In this document: in pieces, positions 1-10,121 of the stretch
Numbering within the stretch: position 1 is the first letter of the stretch
Layout: every line of letters begins with the position of its first letter
Assembly: GCA_025356215.1 (NCBI GenBank)
Contig: JANXUM010000081.1
Location: 1 to 33,968, forward strand
Origin: Bryobacter sp.
GTDB lineage: Bacteria > Acidobacteriota > Terriglobia > Bryobacterales > Bryobacteraceae
Direction: 5' to 3'
Length of the DNA stretch: 33,968 nt
The notes under the pieces: generated by a model
Databases searched by the model: none
The model's input: the letters and a program-made list of their open reading frames with translations, nothing else
Told to the model about the DNA's origin: nothing
Position numbers and translations under genes: made by a program

Positions 1-498
1 CGGCCGCCGCTCGGAGTACGCCAAGGCAGCCTTATCCCCCGCCACCTCCAATGTGCTCTTCCCCGCCACCAACGGCAGCGGCGATAGCACCTTCAAAATC
101 TGCCGTTTCTTGTCTGTCACCAGCGTCGACTCGGCCAGCTTCAACGCCACCGGCTTGCCCGCCGCGTCCAGTTTATAGAGGCCCGCCGCCTCCGGGATGC
201 TTGCCACAATTCGCCGCGCCTCGCGCTCAGCGGCCTCTTCTTCGGCCGCGATCTTCGTCTCCTCAGTCGACGCCTCAACCCGCGCCGACAGTTCCCGATC
301 TGTCTTCTTCAAGTCCACCATCGCGATCGGAATCTCTTCCCAATCGCCGCGCTCAATCGAGTAGTAGCGCACCCTGTCTCCCTCAACTTTGTGCTCCCGC
401 ACCGTGTGGTGCCCACCGTCCTTCAGATAGAGACGGTAGTTTTGTGCGGCCAAGCTGGCCCATAGACAGAGCAGGATTCCTACGAGAATTCGCCTCAT
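1..498 (-). CDS. Hypothetical secreted protein, C-terminus cut off by the left window edge
   Basis: Reverse-strand reading from ATG at 498 stays open to base 1 (166 codons): MRRILVGILLCLWASLAAQNYRLYLKDGGHHTVREHKVEGDRVRYYSIERGDWEEIPIAMVDLKK... Signal-peptide-like N-terminus. Not in the ORF track because it has no stop in the window. Confidence 0.75.
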   Translation of the reverse strand, partial: MRRILVGILLCLWASLAAQNYRLYLKDGGHHTVREHKVEGDRVRYYSIERGDWEEIPIAMVDLKKTDRELSARVEASTEETKIAAEEEAAEREARRIVASIPEAAGLYKLDAAGKPVALKLAESTLVTDKKRQILKVLSPLPLVAGKSTLEVAGDKAALAYSERRP

Positions 499-527
499 GC
501 CCACAGCATACATGGGAAAATTCAAGA

Positions 528-1496
528 GTGAATTATCGAAAGCTCGGCAACACCGGGATGGAAGTCAGCGAGATCGGCTACGGTGCCTGGGGCATCGGCG
601 GCAAACAGTGGCTGGGCGGCGACGACCAGACCAGTCTGGTGGCCTTGCGAAGGTCCATCGAACTCGGTCTCAACTTCATCGACACCGCCTTGGCCTACAA
701 CGAGGGCCACAGCGAGACTCTTGTCGGCCAAGTCGTCCGCGACACCCAAGCCAAGGTCTACGTGGCCACCAAGATCCCGCCCAAGAATCGCATCTGGCCC
801 GCCAAGCCCGGCGTACCTGTGGAAGAAGTCTTCCCCTACGACTACGTCATCGAGTCGACCGAGACCAGCCTTAAGAACCTCGGTGTCGAGCGCATCGACC
901 TCCAACAACTGCATGTCTGGAACCCGATCTGGTTCCTGCAAGACGAATGGCGCCGCGCCGTTGAGGAACTCAAGAAGTCCGGCAAGATCCGCGCCTTCGG
1001 TGTCTCGATCAACGACCATCAGCCCGAGTCCGCTCTCGACCTCGTCGCCAGCAACTCCGTCGACACCGTCCAGGTCATCTACAACGTCTTCGAGCAGTCG
1101 CCCGAGCGCTGGCTGTTCCCGGCCTGCCTGGCCCACAACGTCGGCGTGCTGGCCCGCGTGCCCCTCGACGAAGGCTCGCTCACCGGTACCTTAACTGCCG
1201 GAACCACCTTCGAGGAAGGGGACTTCCGCGCCTGGTACTTCCGCGAAGGGCGTCTCGACGATGTCATTCCGCGCGTCGCCGAACTCGATGCCGCCACCAG
1301 TGGCATGGCCGGCACCCTGGCCCAACGCTCGCTTCGCTTCTGCCTGTCGCACCCCGCCGTGTCGACCGCGATCCCCGGCATGCGCAGCCCCCGGTCGGTC
1401 GAGGCCAATTGCGCCGTCAGCGCGCTGGGGCCCCTCAACGCCGCCGAGTTGTCCGTGATGCGCCGCCATGTTTGGCTGAAGAACTACTATGCCTGA
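528..1496 (+). CDS. Aldo/keto reductase family protein
   Basis: [23 protein letters not shown]...[15 protein letters not shown]...VATKIPP...[14 protein letters not shown] is typical of the AKR family. The in-frame GTG at 528 is the likely start; the ORF upstream of it (51-527) is antisense to the 1..498 gene. Confidence 0.88.
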   Translation: MNYRKLGNTGMEVSEIGYGAWGIGGKQWLGGDDQTSLVALRRSIELGLNFIDTALAYNEGHSETLVGQVVRDTQAKVYVATKIPPKNRIWPAKPGVPVEEVFPYDYVIESTETSLKNLGVERIDLQQLHVWNPIWFLQDEWRRAVEELKKSGKIRAFGVSINDHQPESALDLVASNSVDTVQVIYNVFEQSPERWLFPACLAHNVGVLARVPLDEGSLTGTLTAGTTFEEGDFRAWYFREGRLDDVIPRVAELDAATSGMAGTLAQRSLRFCLSHPAVSTAIPGMRSPRSVEANCAVSALGPLNAAELSVMRRHVWLKNYYA

Positions 1497-3876
1497 GAAA
1501 CACTACCTGCACCAGGAAATCGAAGAGAAGTGGCACGCCCGTTGGGAGCAGACGCCAGAACTTTATAAGACTCCGGAGAACCCCGGCAAAAAGTACTACG
1601 TGCTCGAGATGCTGCCCTACCCGAGCGGCAAGCTGCACATGGGCCACGCCCGCAACTACTCGATTGGCGACGCCTTGGCGCGCTTCATGCGCATGCGTGG
1701 TTACGATGTCCTGCACCCAATGGGCTGGGACGCCTTCGGCCTGCCTGCCGAGAACGCCGCACTCAAGTCCGGCCGCCAGCCGCGTGAATGGACCCTGCAG
1801 AACATCGCCCAGATGAAGAAGGGGCTTAAGCGCCTCGGTTTCTCGCTCGATTGGGATCGCGAAATCGCCACCTGCGAGCCCGAATACTATCGCTGGAACC
1901 AATGGTTTTTCCTGCGCATGTTCGAGCGAGGCTTGGCCTATCGCAAGCAGTCGCTGGTGAACTGGTGCCCCGAATGCGCCACCGTCCTGGCCAACGAGCA
2001 AGTCGTCGATGGCTGCTGCTGGCGCCACGAACAGACCCCGGTTGAGCAGCGCAGCTTGGAACAGTGGTTCCTCAAGACTACTGCCTATGCCGAGGAACTG
2101 CTGGCCGACATGGATGGCCTGGTCGATGGCTGGCCTGAGCGCGTGCTGACGATGCAGCGCAACTGGATCGGCAAGAGCGAAGGTGCTGAAGTCGACTTCG
2201 CTCTCGAAGACGGCACCGCCAAGATCCGCGTCTTCACCACGCGCATCGATACGATCTACGGCGCAACCTGCTTGATCCTGGCCCCCGAACATCCGCTCGC
2301 CGCCCGCCTCGTCGGCGCCGGTGGCCAAGCGCAACTCAAGGCCATGGTCGACGACCAGAGCCGCAAAGACCCGAGCAATGTCGACAAGAACGGCTTCACC
2401 AGCGAGGCCTTCGCCATCAATCCGTTCAATGGCGAAAAGCTCCCGATCTGGATCGGCAACTTCGTCCTGATGGGCTATGGCACCGGCGCAATCATGGCCG
2501 TGCCCGCGCACGATGAGCGTGACTTTGAGTTCTGCACAAAGTACGGGATCCCGGTCATTCCGGTGGTGGTCGAAGACGTTCTGATCAACTCAGGCGAGTA
2601 CACCGGCATGGCCGCCGATGAGGCCCGTAAGCTGATGAGCACCCGGTCTGGCGCCGAGGCCAAGACAACCTATCGCTTGAAGGATTGGGGCGTCTCCCGC
2701 CAGCGCTACTGGGGAACTCCGATTCCGATGGTGCACTGCCCAAGCTGTGGCGTGCAGCCGGTCAAGGACGAAGACCTGCCCGTGCTGTTGCCGCTTGATG
2801 TCGAGATCACCGGCGCGGGCGAGTCGCCTCTGGCGCGCCATGAGAGCTTCTGGAAGACCACTTGTCCCAAGTGTGGCGGCCCCGGTCGCCGCGAGACCGA
2901 CACGATGGATACCTTCGTCGATTCGTCCTGGTACTTCTATCGCTACTGCGACCCGAAGAACGACAAGGCACCCTTCGACCCCAAAGTGGTGGCTCAGTGG
3001 TTCCCCATCGATCAGTACATTGGCGGCGTCGAGCACGCCATCCTGCATCTCATCTACTCGCGCTTCTGGACCAAGGTCATGAAGGATTTGGGGCTGATCG
3101 AGAACGCCGAACCGACCCGCAAGCTGTTCACTCAGGGCATGGTGCTCAAAGACGGCGCGAAGATGTCCAAGAGCCTCGGCAACATCGTTGACCCCGAGGT
3201 GCTGACCGCCGAGTTTGGTGCCGACACATGCCGGCTTTACGTGCTCTTCGCAGCACCGCCCGACAAAGACATGGACTGGCAGCAGACCGGCGTGGAAGGT
3301 CAGTACCGCTTCCTCGGTCGCGTCTACCGCTTTGTCACCCGCAACGTAGACCGCATGGCCGGAGCCAAGGGCGAGTTCAGCGCGGCCGATGCCAAGGCCC
3401 TGCGCAAGCTGCATCAGACCATCGGCAAGATCACTCAGGACTTCGAGCAGCGCTGGCACTTCAACACCTGCATCGCCGCGCTGATGGAGCTGACCAACGA
3501 ACTCTATGCCTGCGAAGAAGGCCTGACGGCCGCGGCGCTGCCAGAGATCTTGAAGTCTCTGGTACTGCTGATGGAGCCGTTCACGCCCTTCATTGCCGAG
3601 GAGCTTTGGGAAGAATTGGGCGAAGTTGGGCCCGTCTTTAAGCAGCGCTGGCCAGATGTAAATCCGGCCTACCTCGTCGAGAACGAGATCGAGATCCCGG
3701 TTCAAGTCAATGGCAAGCTCCGCGGCAAGATTACGATTGCCACCGGCGCGACACAGGCTGAAGTTGAGGCCGCCGCCTTGGCCGACGACAAAGTTTCCAG
3801 CTTCACCGCGGGCAAGGAAGTCGCAAAAGTGATTGTCATACCGGGCAAGTTAGTTAATATCGTCGTCAAGGGTTGA
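1489..3876 (+). CDS. leuS: Leucyl-tRNA synthetase
   Basis: Class I aaRS signatures HMGHARNY (HIGH) and KMSKSLGN (KMSKS), an editing-domain-like insert and typical LeuRS length (795 aa). Confidence 0.97.
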   Translation: MPEKHYLHQEIEEKWHARWEQTPELYKTPENPGKKYYVLEMLPYPSGKLHMGHARNYSIGDALARFMRMRGYDVLHPMGWDAFGLPAENAALKSGRQPREWTLQNIAQMKKGLKRLGFSLDWDREIATCEPEYYRWNQWFFLRMFERGLAYRKQSLVNWCPECATVLANEQVVDGCCWRHEQTPVEQRSLEQWFLKTTAYAEELLADMDGLVDGWPERVLTMQRNWIGKSEGAEVDFALEDGTAKIRVFTTRIDTIYGATCLILAPEHPLAARLVGAGGQAQLKAMVDDQSRKDPSNVDKNGFTSEAFAINPFNGEKLPIWIGNFVLMGYGTGAIMAVPAHDERDFEFCTKYGIPVIPVVVEDVLINSGEYTGMAADEARKLMSTRSGAEAKTTYRLKDWGVSRQRYWGTPIPMVHCPSCGVQPVKDEDLPVLLPLDVEITGAGESPLARHESFWKTTCPKCGGPGRRETDTMDTFVDSSWYFYRYCDPKNDKAPFDPKVVAQWFPIDQYIGGVEHAILHLIYSRFWTKVMKDLGLIENAEPTRKLFTQGMVLKDGAKMSKSLGNIVDPEVLTAEFGADTCRLYVLFAAPPDKDMDWQQTGVEGQYRFLGRVYRFVTRNVDRMAGAKGEFSAADAKALRKLHQTIGKITQDFEQRWHFNTCIAALMELTNELYACEEGLTAAALPEILKSLVLLMEPFTPFIAEELWEELGEVGPVFKQRWPDVNPAYLVENEIEIPVQVNGKLRGKITIATGATQAEVEAAALADDKVSSFTAGKEVAKVIVIPGKLVNIVVKG

Positions 3877-5594
3877 TGCGCTACCTAGTCCTCTTCGCGC
3901 TGTGCCTGCCGGTGTTTGCGCAGCCGAAGGGGCGTGTCTTTGTAATCAGCCTGGATGGTCTTGGCCATCAAGCCTTCACGCAAGATCCGGCGGCTTCTGA
4001 GCTGCGCACCTTGCGGGCACTGGCCGCCAGCGGTGTGCAAGGGCCGCTGCAAGCAGCCTTCCCCAGCTTGACCGCGCCCGGGCATGCCGCGCTCTTTACC
4101 GGCGCCTACGGCAACGTCAACGGCATTACGGCTAACGACATCCCCACAGGGCTGGACCAGCGCGTCAATGGCTTTCGGGCCGAGCAGCTTCGCTCGGAGA
4201 TGTTCTGGTTGAAGGCGGCGCGGGCCGGAGTGAAGGTAGTCGCGGCAAACCCCACTCAAGGCTACCCCTGCAATGAGTTCAATTCAGGACCTGGCGTCGC
4301 GCTGTTCAACGGTTACCAGACTGCGGAGACGGCTCCGGCCAAGCTGCTGCGCGGCAAAGACGTTCAATGGCTGGACGCGGCACCGCTTGGCTTCGTGCCG
4401 CCCAAGAAGTCCCGACGTCCGATGAGGTACTTCGAGTACAGCTCCGGCCGCGTACGCTTCACCGGCGTCGTGTTCGCCCGCGGGCCGGGCTACGATACTG
4501 TCCGGATGACCGCCTATTCGGGCAAGCGATACGTCGACGCCGAATTGCACGAGGCGGAAACGACACCGCCTGGGCATGGCACGAAGGCACGTCCGCTGGC
4601 CCGTTACTTCAGCGAGGCGCTGCCGGTGGCCGACATCACAGCTGTCCATTTTCGGCTCTTCGAGCTGGGTGGGGACGGCCAAAGCTTCTTGCTGATGCAG
4701 AGCCAGGGCAAAGAGATCAGCCTCTGCGTCGACGGCGACGCGCAGGCGGCCAAGTTCAAAGAAAAGCTGATTGCCAGCGCGGGAGCCTTTGTTGGAAACG
4801 GGGCGGGGAACTGGTATCGCACCGACGCACTCGGCAAACGCCACACCGACGGGTTGGCTGAGAGGCGCTTGCTAGAGACGTTTGAGCTGCACGCGCGGCA
4901 GACAATGCGTCATACGCGGGCCTTGGATGCCGAGTTCAGCCCGCGACTGCTTATCGACTATCTGAGCACTGCCGACGACATGCAGCACGCCTGGTGGGGG
5001 CTGGCGGCCGGCGGGGACGCCTTCCTCGATCGCTACCGGCGCTGGGGTTTCCAGATTGTGGATTGGCGCATCGGCGAGTTGAAGCAGATGCTGCGCCCGG
5101 GCGACTCGATCGTGGCCGTCAGCGACCATGGCATGGGTGCGGTGTCCAAGGAACTGAGGGTGAACTCGCTGCTGCGCGAACTCGGCTATCGGGACCGAGT
5201 GGCGGCGCAGGATCACTTTCTCATCACTGAGCCGAGAAACAATCGAGCACTGCTTGAAGAGGTGCGGGGTAAGTTGGCTTTGTTCCGCGACAATGGCGCG
5301 GCGGTCTTTGGCGAGTGGTTCTGGCCGGATCAGGCAGGGGCGAAGTTCGGCATCGGCGGGCTGGCGGGCGGCCACCTTTACTTCGATTTGGCACCCGGGT
5401 ACAAGGCGGTTAGCGACGAGAAGAAAGGGCCGATTACGGTTCTTGCCGAGCCGCACGGGGAGCATGGGCCGCTGCCGACCAGGCCGGAGCTATTGGCTTT
5501 GTTTGTCGCAAATGGGCCTAGGGTGAAGGAGCGGGCCTTGCCATTGAGAAGCGTGGACGTCGCTTCTGTATTATTATTCATACTGGGTGAATAA
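3876..5594 (+). CDS. Type I phosphodiesterase / nucleotide pyrophosphatase (alkaline phosphatase superfamily), probably exported
   Basis: Signal peptide [30 protein letters not shown]...FPSLTAPGHAALFTGAYGNVNGI metal/nucleophile region; VAVSDHGMG motif. ATG at 3876 overlaps the leuS stop (TGATG). Confidence 0.85.
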   Translation: MRYLVLFALCLPVFAQPKGRVFVISLDGLGHQAFTQDPAASELRTLRALAASGVQGPLQAAFPSLTAPGHAALFTGAYGNVNGITANDIPTGLDQRVNGFRAEQLRSEMFWLKAARAGVKVVAANPTQGYPCNEFNSGPGVALFNGYQTAETAPAKLLRGKDVQWLDAAPLGFVPPKKSRRPMRYFEYSSGRVRFTGVVFARGPGYDTVRMTAYSGKRYVDAELHEAETTPPGHGTKARPLARYFSEALPVADITAVHFRLFELGGDGQSFLLMQSQGKEISLCVDGDAQAAKFKEKLIASAGAFVGNGAGNWYRTDALGKRHTDGLAERRLLETFELHARQTMRHTRALDAEFSPRLLIDYLSTADDMQHAWWGLAAGGDAFLDRYRRWGFQIVDWRIGELKQMLRPGDSIVAVSDHGMGAVSKELRVNSLLRELGYRDRVAAQDHFLITEPRNNRALLEEVRGKLALFRDNGAAVFGEWFWPDQAGAKFGIGGLAGGHLYFDLAPGYKAVSDEKKGPITVLAEPHGEHGPLPTRPELLALFVANGPRVKERALPLRSVDVASVLLFILGE

Positions 5595-5601
5595 AAATAC
5601 A
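5567..5601. promoter_or_regulatory. Candidate tandem ARG-box operator over the argF start
   Basis: TGTATTATTATTCA (5567-5580) and TGAATAAAAATACA (5588-5601), each one mismatch from TGAAT-WWWW-ATTCA, with 21-bp centre-to-centre spacing. Confidence 0.75.
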
Positions 5602-6522
5602 ATTTTGGCGACCATCGCCTCTGGCGATCTCTGTTCCGACCTGTCGATCACTGGGGCGGAGCTGCGCGCTTTGCTTCACCTCGCCGGCGAGGTGAAGCGG
5701 AACTCGGCGGAGTATGCGACGTCGTTGAACGGTCGCTATCTCGGCTTGCTATTTGAGAAGCCTTCGTTGCGGACACGGCTTACCTTTGAGTTGGCGATTA
5801 AGCAGTTGGGCGGCGACGCGGTGGCCAGCATCGGACCGATCGGCGATCGAGAGCCGGTCAAAGACATCGCTAGAAACCTGGATCGATGGACGAGCGCGAT
5901 CGTGGCGCGCACCTTTCTGCAGGAAACGATCGACGAACTGGCGGAGTGGTCGAGCGTTCCAGTGATCAACGCGCTCAGCGACATGTACCATCCCTGCCAG
6001 AGCTTTGCGGATTTGCTGACCATCGAGGAGCGTTTTCAGAGCTTGGCGGGCCTCAAGCTGTGCTTTGTCGGCGATGGGAACAATGTGGCGCACTCGCTGT
6101 TGCTCAACGGCGCACGAATGGGAATGAAGGTCAGCATCGCTTGCCCGACGGGCTATGAGCCGGACGCGAAGGTGTTAGCGCAGGCCGAGGCGTTTGCTTG
6201 CGAAAGCGGCGGCGCGGTGAGCGTGACAAACGATCCGGCAGAGGGAGTACGCGCGGCGCAGGTGGTCTACACGGACGTCTGGACTAGCATGGGACAAGAG
6301 TCGGAGGCGGCGCGCCGAGCTGCGGAATTCGCGCCGTTTCAAGTCAATGGCGGTCTGATGAGCGCGGCGTCGCGCGAGGCGATCTTCCTGCATTGTCTGC
6401 CCGCCAAGCGCGACCAGGAGGTGACCGACGCGGTGATTGAGTCGCCGCAGTCGCTGGTGTTTGACCAAGCCGAAAACCGGCTTCATGCGCAGAAGGCGCT
6501 GTTGTTGATGTTGCTGGCCTAG
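5587..6522 (+). CDS. argF: Ornithine carbamoyltransferase
   Basis: FEKPSLRTRLTFE carbamoyl-phosphate loop, HPCQSFADLLTI, DVWTSMGQE (SMG loop) and FLHCLPAKR (HCLP) motifs. Start is GTG 5587 or possibly TTG 5605. Confidence 0.92.
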   Translation: MNKNTILATIASGDLCSDLSITGAELRALLHLAGEVKRNSAEYATSLNGRYLGLLFEKPSLRTRLTFELAIKQLGGDAVASIGPIGDREPVKDIARNLDRWTSAIVARTFLQETIDELAEWSSVPVINALSDMYHPCQSFADLLTIEERFQSLAGLKLCFVGDGNNVAHSLLLNGARMGMKVSIACPTGYEPDAKVLAQAEAFACESGGAVSVTNDPAEGVRAAQVVYTDVWTSMGQESEAARRAAEFAPFQVNGGLMSAASREAIFLHCLPAKRDQEVTDAVIESPQSLVFDQAENRLHAQKALLLMLLA

Positions 6523-6536
6523 GATAATTGGAAGCT

Positions 6537-7922
6537 ATGCAAGACAAGCTTTACGGGGGCCGCTTTGAAGGCGGACAGGACAAGTTTTTCGAGAAGTTTA
6601 GCGAGTCGCTGCATTTCGACAAGCGCCTCTTCTCGGTGGACATCGCGGGATCGCAGGCTTTTGCTCGGGCGCTGGAGAGTGTCGGCATCCTGAGCGCGGA
6701 GGAGCGTGGCACCATCGTTCACGCTTTCGGTGAGATCGCTGTCGAAGGGCGCGCGCCCGGCTATTTCGATGGGGCGACGGATGAGGACGTCCACTCGTTT
6801 GTGATCCGGAAGTTGAAAGAGAAGGCGGGCGCGGTGGCTGACAAGATCCACACCGGGCGCAGTCGGAACGAACAGGTGTCGCTCGATACCCGGCTGTGGC
6901 TGCGTGGGGCGATCGAGGAGACGATCGACGCCGCCAAAGCTTTGATGGGCGGGTTGTTGGAGTTGGCGGAGAAGTATCCGAGCGCGGCGGTGCCCGGCTA
7001 TACCCACATGCGGCGGGCGCAGGCGGTGTTGTGGCCGCACTACTTGCTGGCCTACTTTGAAATGTTTACGCGCGATGTGGAGCGGCTGCGGCAGGCCCAT
7101 GCGCGCGTGAACGTGTTGCCGTTGGGCAGCGGGGCGCTGGCAGGCAGCGCGTTTCCATTTGACCGCGAGGCGATCGCGGCGGACCTTGGCTTTGCCGCGA
7201 TCACACGCAATTCGATGGACGTCTCGGGGGACCGCGATTTTGCACTGGACTACATGCATGCCGCGAACCTGACGATGCTGCACCTGTCGCGTTTGGCCGA
7301 GGATTGGATCCTCTATTCCAGCGAGGAGTTTGGGTGGCTCGAGTTAAGCGACGGGGTGAGCTCCGGGTCGAGCTTGATGCCGCAGAAGAAGAATCCCGAC
7401 TCCCTGGAACTGATCCGCGGCAAGTGCGGACGGGTGTTTGGAGCGTACTCGGCTTTGTTTGTCACGATGAAGGGTTTGCCGATGACTTACAACCGGGACA
7501 TGCAGGAAGACAAGGAGCCATTGTTTGAGGCGGCGGACCAGACGATCGCGTGTCTGCGCATGGCGGCGATCGTGGCGCAACAGGTGACGTTGAATCCATC
7601 GGTGCCGGAAAAGGCAAGCGCGGAATCGTGGGTAGTGGCAACGGACATCGCCGAGGCGCTGTCGCGCGCCGGGCTGCCCTTCCACCAGTCGCATAAGCTC
7701 GCAGGTCGGTTGGTGTTGCACGGGATCAAGAGCGGTAAGAACCCAGCAGAGTTTACAGCGGCTGAGCTAGCCGAGTTCGACCCCCATTTCACAACCGACT
7801 TCGTTGGGATCTTGCGTGATCCCCGCAACGGCATGGCGACGCGGACTGTCCCCGGCGGGACAGCTCCCTCTAGCGTGGCTCGGGCCTTAGGCGAGGCCAA
7901 GGAACGCATTGGGAGCCTATGA
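6537..7922 (+). CDS. argH: Argininosuccinate lyase
   Basis: GSSLMPQKKNPDSLELIRGK fumarase/lyase signature; LYGGRFEGGQDKFFEKFSES N-terminus; HTGRSRNEQV motif. ATG at 6537 preferred over the upstream TTG 6528. Confidence 0.97.
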   Translation: MQDKLYGGRFEGGQDKFFEKFSESLHFDKRLFSVDIAGSQAFARALESVGILSAEERGTIVHAFGEIAVEGRAPGYFDGATDEDVHSFVIRKLKEKAGAVADKIHTGRSRNEQVSLDTRLWLRGAIEETIDAAKALMGGLLELAEKYPSAAVPGYTHMRRAQAVLWPHYLLAYFEMFTRDVERLRQAHARVNVLPLGSGALAGSAFPFDREAIAADLGFAAITRNSMDVSGDRDFALDYMHAANLTMLHLSRLAEDWILYSSEEFGWLELSDGVSSGSSLMPQKKNPDSLELIRGKCGRVFGAYSALFVTMKGLPMTYNRDMQEDKEPLFEAADQTIACLRMAAIVAQQVTLNPSVPEKASAESWVVATDIAEALSRAGLPFHQSHKLAGRLVLHGIKSGKNPAEFTAAELAEFDPHFTTDFVGILRDPRNGMATRTVPGGTAPSSVARALGEAKERIGSL

Positions 7923-8350
7923 ACAAGGTAGAGCGCCAGCACCAAATCCTAAAGCTGATCCGCGACGGTGAGGTTCACACTCAGGACCAGTTGGCGCAGA
8001 TGTTGAAGGGGCGGGGGATTGAGGCGACGCAGGTAACCTTATCGCGCGACGTTCGTGAGCTTCAGTTGGTGAAGACTGCGGCTGGCTATGCTGAGTTGGG
8101 GCGGGGGGCACCCGGTTTTCTGTCGATGGCGCGGGAGTTCATGACCTCGGCAGTGGCGGCGCAGAATCTGGTTGTGATCCGGACCTCACCGGGCCACGCG
8201 ATGTCGTTGGCCATTGCGCTCGATTCGGAGCAATCGTCACAAGCGTTGGGGACGATCGCCGGGGACGACACGATTTTCGTGGCGATGGCGGACGCCGCGC
8301 AGGCGACCGAGTTTGCGGGGGAATTACAGCGCGCGGTGTTTAGCTCTTAG
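7919..8350 (+). CDS. argR: Arginine repressor
   Basis: VERQHQILKLIRDGEVHTQDQLAQMLKGRGIEATQVTLSRDVRELQLVKT winged-helix N-terminus plus GTIAGDDTIFVA C-terminal arginine-binding region. ATGA overlap with argH. Confidence 0.95.
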   Translation: MNKVERQHQILKLIRDGEVHTQDQLAQMLKGRGIEATQVTLSRDVRELQLVKTAAGYAELGRGAPGFLSMAREFMTSAVAAQNLVVIRTSPGHAMSLAIALDSEQSSQALGTIAGDDTIFVAMADAAQATEFAGELQRAVFSS

Positions 8351-8739
8351 CGCCGCCGTTTGAATAGCGTCAGGCTGCACAGAAAACTTCCAGCCGCACC
8401 GGCCGCCAATGCCCCCACCCAGCGGAATTGCTCTCCGTCGGCGAACTTGTAGGGGCTCCAGAAAAAGCCGTAGATCATCAGCACAAAGAAGACCAGGGCG
8501 ATGACCGGTAGTAGAGCGCGGAACCAACCGAAGAAGGCCAAAAGTACGCTCGCGCCGCCCAACACTCCCAGAGTCAGCATCGCAATCGAGAGGTCTTTGC
8601 CGGTCCAGATGAAGGTGTCAATCTTCCAATTGTGCTGGTCGGAGATGAAAGCGACGACGCCTACTCCGCCCAAAAAGACCGAAATGAGCAAGGTGAACAA
8701 GTAGCTGTAAAAACGCATCAAGGCGTGGATGATCTTCAT
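8347..8739 (-). CDS. Small integral membrane protein of unknown function (about 4 hydrophobic segments)
   Basis: 130-aa ORF with repeated hydrophobic stretches (YLFTLLISVFLGGVGVVAFI; MLTLGVLGGASVLLAFFGW; LLPVIALVFFVLMIYGFFW; GALAAGAAGSFLCSL). Confidence 0.75.
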   Translation of the reverse strand: MKIIHALMRFYSYLFTLLISVFLGGVGVVAFISDQHNWKIDTFIWTGKDLSIAMLTLGVLGGASVLLAFFGWFRALLPVIALVFFVLMIYGFFWSPYKFADGEQFRWVGALAAGAAGSFLCSLTLFKRRR

Positions 8740-8766
8740 GGGACGATGTTTCGCGAAAGACCCATC

Positions 8767-9939
8767 TTAGCCCATACACAGCTTCTTCATCCGCGAAGCC
8801 GCCTCGGCAAGGTTTTCACGGCTGTTTGCGTAGCTGAATCGCAGGTAGCCCTCGCCATATTCGCCAAAGGCGGTGCCGGCCAGTGCCGCGACGCCCGCTT
8901 CGTTCAGGAGCCGATCTGCGAGCTCTTCGCTGCGCATCCCGGTGCCGGTAATGTTGGGAAAGGCGTAAAAGGCTCCATTCGGGATCCGGCATTTGACGCC
9001 GGGGATGTCATTCAAGAGCCCGACAAACAAGCTCCTGCGCTCGCGGAACTCAGCCATCATTGCGTCCACCGGTGCCTGGTCGCCGCGCAAGGCCTCAAGC
9101 CCGGCGCGTTGCACCATGCTTGCCGTACAACTGACGGCGTTCACCAAGAGCTTTTGCATTGCGTCCACGAGCCAGGCGGGCATCACGCCGTAGCCTAGTC
9201 TCCAGCCCGTCATGGCGTAGGTTTTGGAGAAGCCGTCGAGCAGGATTGTGCGCTCCTTCATGCCGGGCTCGCTCAGCACCGAGCGAGGTGCGTCGTCGAA
9301 ATACATGCGTGAGTAGATCTCGTCGGAGAAGACGTAGAAATCGTGCTCGACGGCTAGCCGCGCAATCTCGCGAATGTCTTCGGGAGGGATCACGCCCCCG
9401 GTGGGATTGGCCGGCGAATTCAGGATCAGGAGTTTAGTGCGCGGCGTGATGCTGTCACGTAGCCTTTGCATGTCGAAGCTGAAATCGTTGGCCTCGACAA
9501 GCGGGATTGAGATCGGTGTCGCTCCGGCGAAGCGCACGGCGCTAGCGTAGGTGGGAAAACTCGGATTCGGCAAGATCACCTCGTCCCCGGCCTCGACCAG
9601 GGCGAGGATCGGGAAGAAGATCATGGGCTTGCCGCCGGGTACCACACAGACTTCAGAGGCGTCAATGGAGACGCCCCGAGTGGCTGAAATATGCGCCGCG
9701 ATCGCATTGCGGAAATCCTCGTAGCCCATCGTCGGGCCGTAGTGGGTCCAGCCGTCGTCCAAGGCTTTCTTGCCCGCTTCAATCACATTTGCCGGGGTGT
9801 CGAAATCAGGCTCTCCAATCTCAAGGTGGATGATGTGTTTGCCTTGAGCTTCGAGGGCGCGCGCCTTTTGGAGGACGGAGAAGGCACCCTCAAGCTGCAA
9901 GGCGTCGATCCGCGAGGCGGCCTTCACTTGGCTCCCCAT
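8767..9939 (-). CDS. Pyridoxal-phosphate-dependent aminotransferase, class I/II
   Basis: HLEIGEPDFDTP, LNSPANPTGGV, SDEIYSRMYFDD, LLDGFSKTYAMTGWRLGY (PLP lysine) and RFSYANS motifs. Confidence 0.93.
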   Translation of the reverse strand: MGSQVKAASRIDALQLEGAFSVLQKARALEAQGKHIIHLEIGEPDFDTPANVIEAGKKALDDGWTHYGPTMGYEDFRNAIAAHISATRGVSIDASEVCVVPGGKPMIFFPILALVEAGDEVILPNPSFPTYASAVRFAGATPISIPLVEANDFSFDMQRLRDSITPRTKLLILNSPANPTGGVIPPEDIREIARLAVEHDFYVFSDEIYSRMYFDDAPRSVLSEPGMKERTILLDGFSKTYAMTGWRLGYGVMPAWLVDAMQKLLVNAVSCTASMVQRAGLEALRGDQAPVDAMMAEFRERRSLFVGLLNDIPGVKCRIPNGAFYAFPNITGTGMRSEELADRLLNEAGVAALAGTAFGEYGEGYLRFSYANSRENLAEAASRMKKLCMG

Positions 9940-10118
9940 AGGCCAGCGGCATTCTTCTCCACGCGGTCGCCGATGGCGACCCGAGCACCGGAGATTCTGA
10001 CCATTTCGCGGCTGTGATCTTCGAATTCAACGATGGCGATCTGGTAAGGTGCCTCGGCGGCAAAGCGCTCTGGCGCGGAATGAATCACCGTCTCTGTGTA
10101 AACGATTGCGTGTTGCAT
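9924..10118 (-). CDS. Short OB-fold-like protein resembling the C-terminal part of DUF35 (thiolase/acyl-CoA-associated) proteins
   Basis: 64 aa: APYQIAIVEFEDHSREMVRISGARVAIGDRVEKN resembles the DUF35 OB pattern. It lies 3 nt after the thiolase stop and overlaps the aminotransferase start by 16 nt. Start ATG at 10118. Confidence 0.6.
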   Translation of the reverse strand: MQHAIVYTETVIHSAPERFAAEAPYQIAIVEFEDHSREMVRISGARVAIGDRVEKNAAGLWGAK

Positions 10119-10121
10119 CAA

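Noticed and set aside
51-527. Proline/serine-rich N-terminal extension of the AKR ORF
   Set aside because: This part is antisense to the 1..498 gene and low in complexity; the AKR homology starts right after GTG 528.
2590-3705. 371-aa ORF antisense to leuS (also 1435..2511, 358 aa)
   Set aside because: Entirely inside well-supported leuS/AKR coding sequence, no recognisable domains or start context; shadow ORFs.
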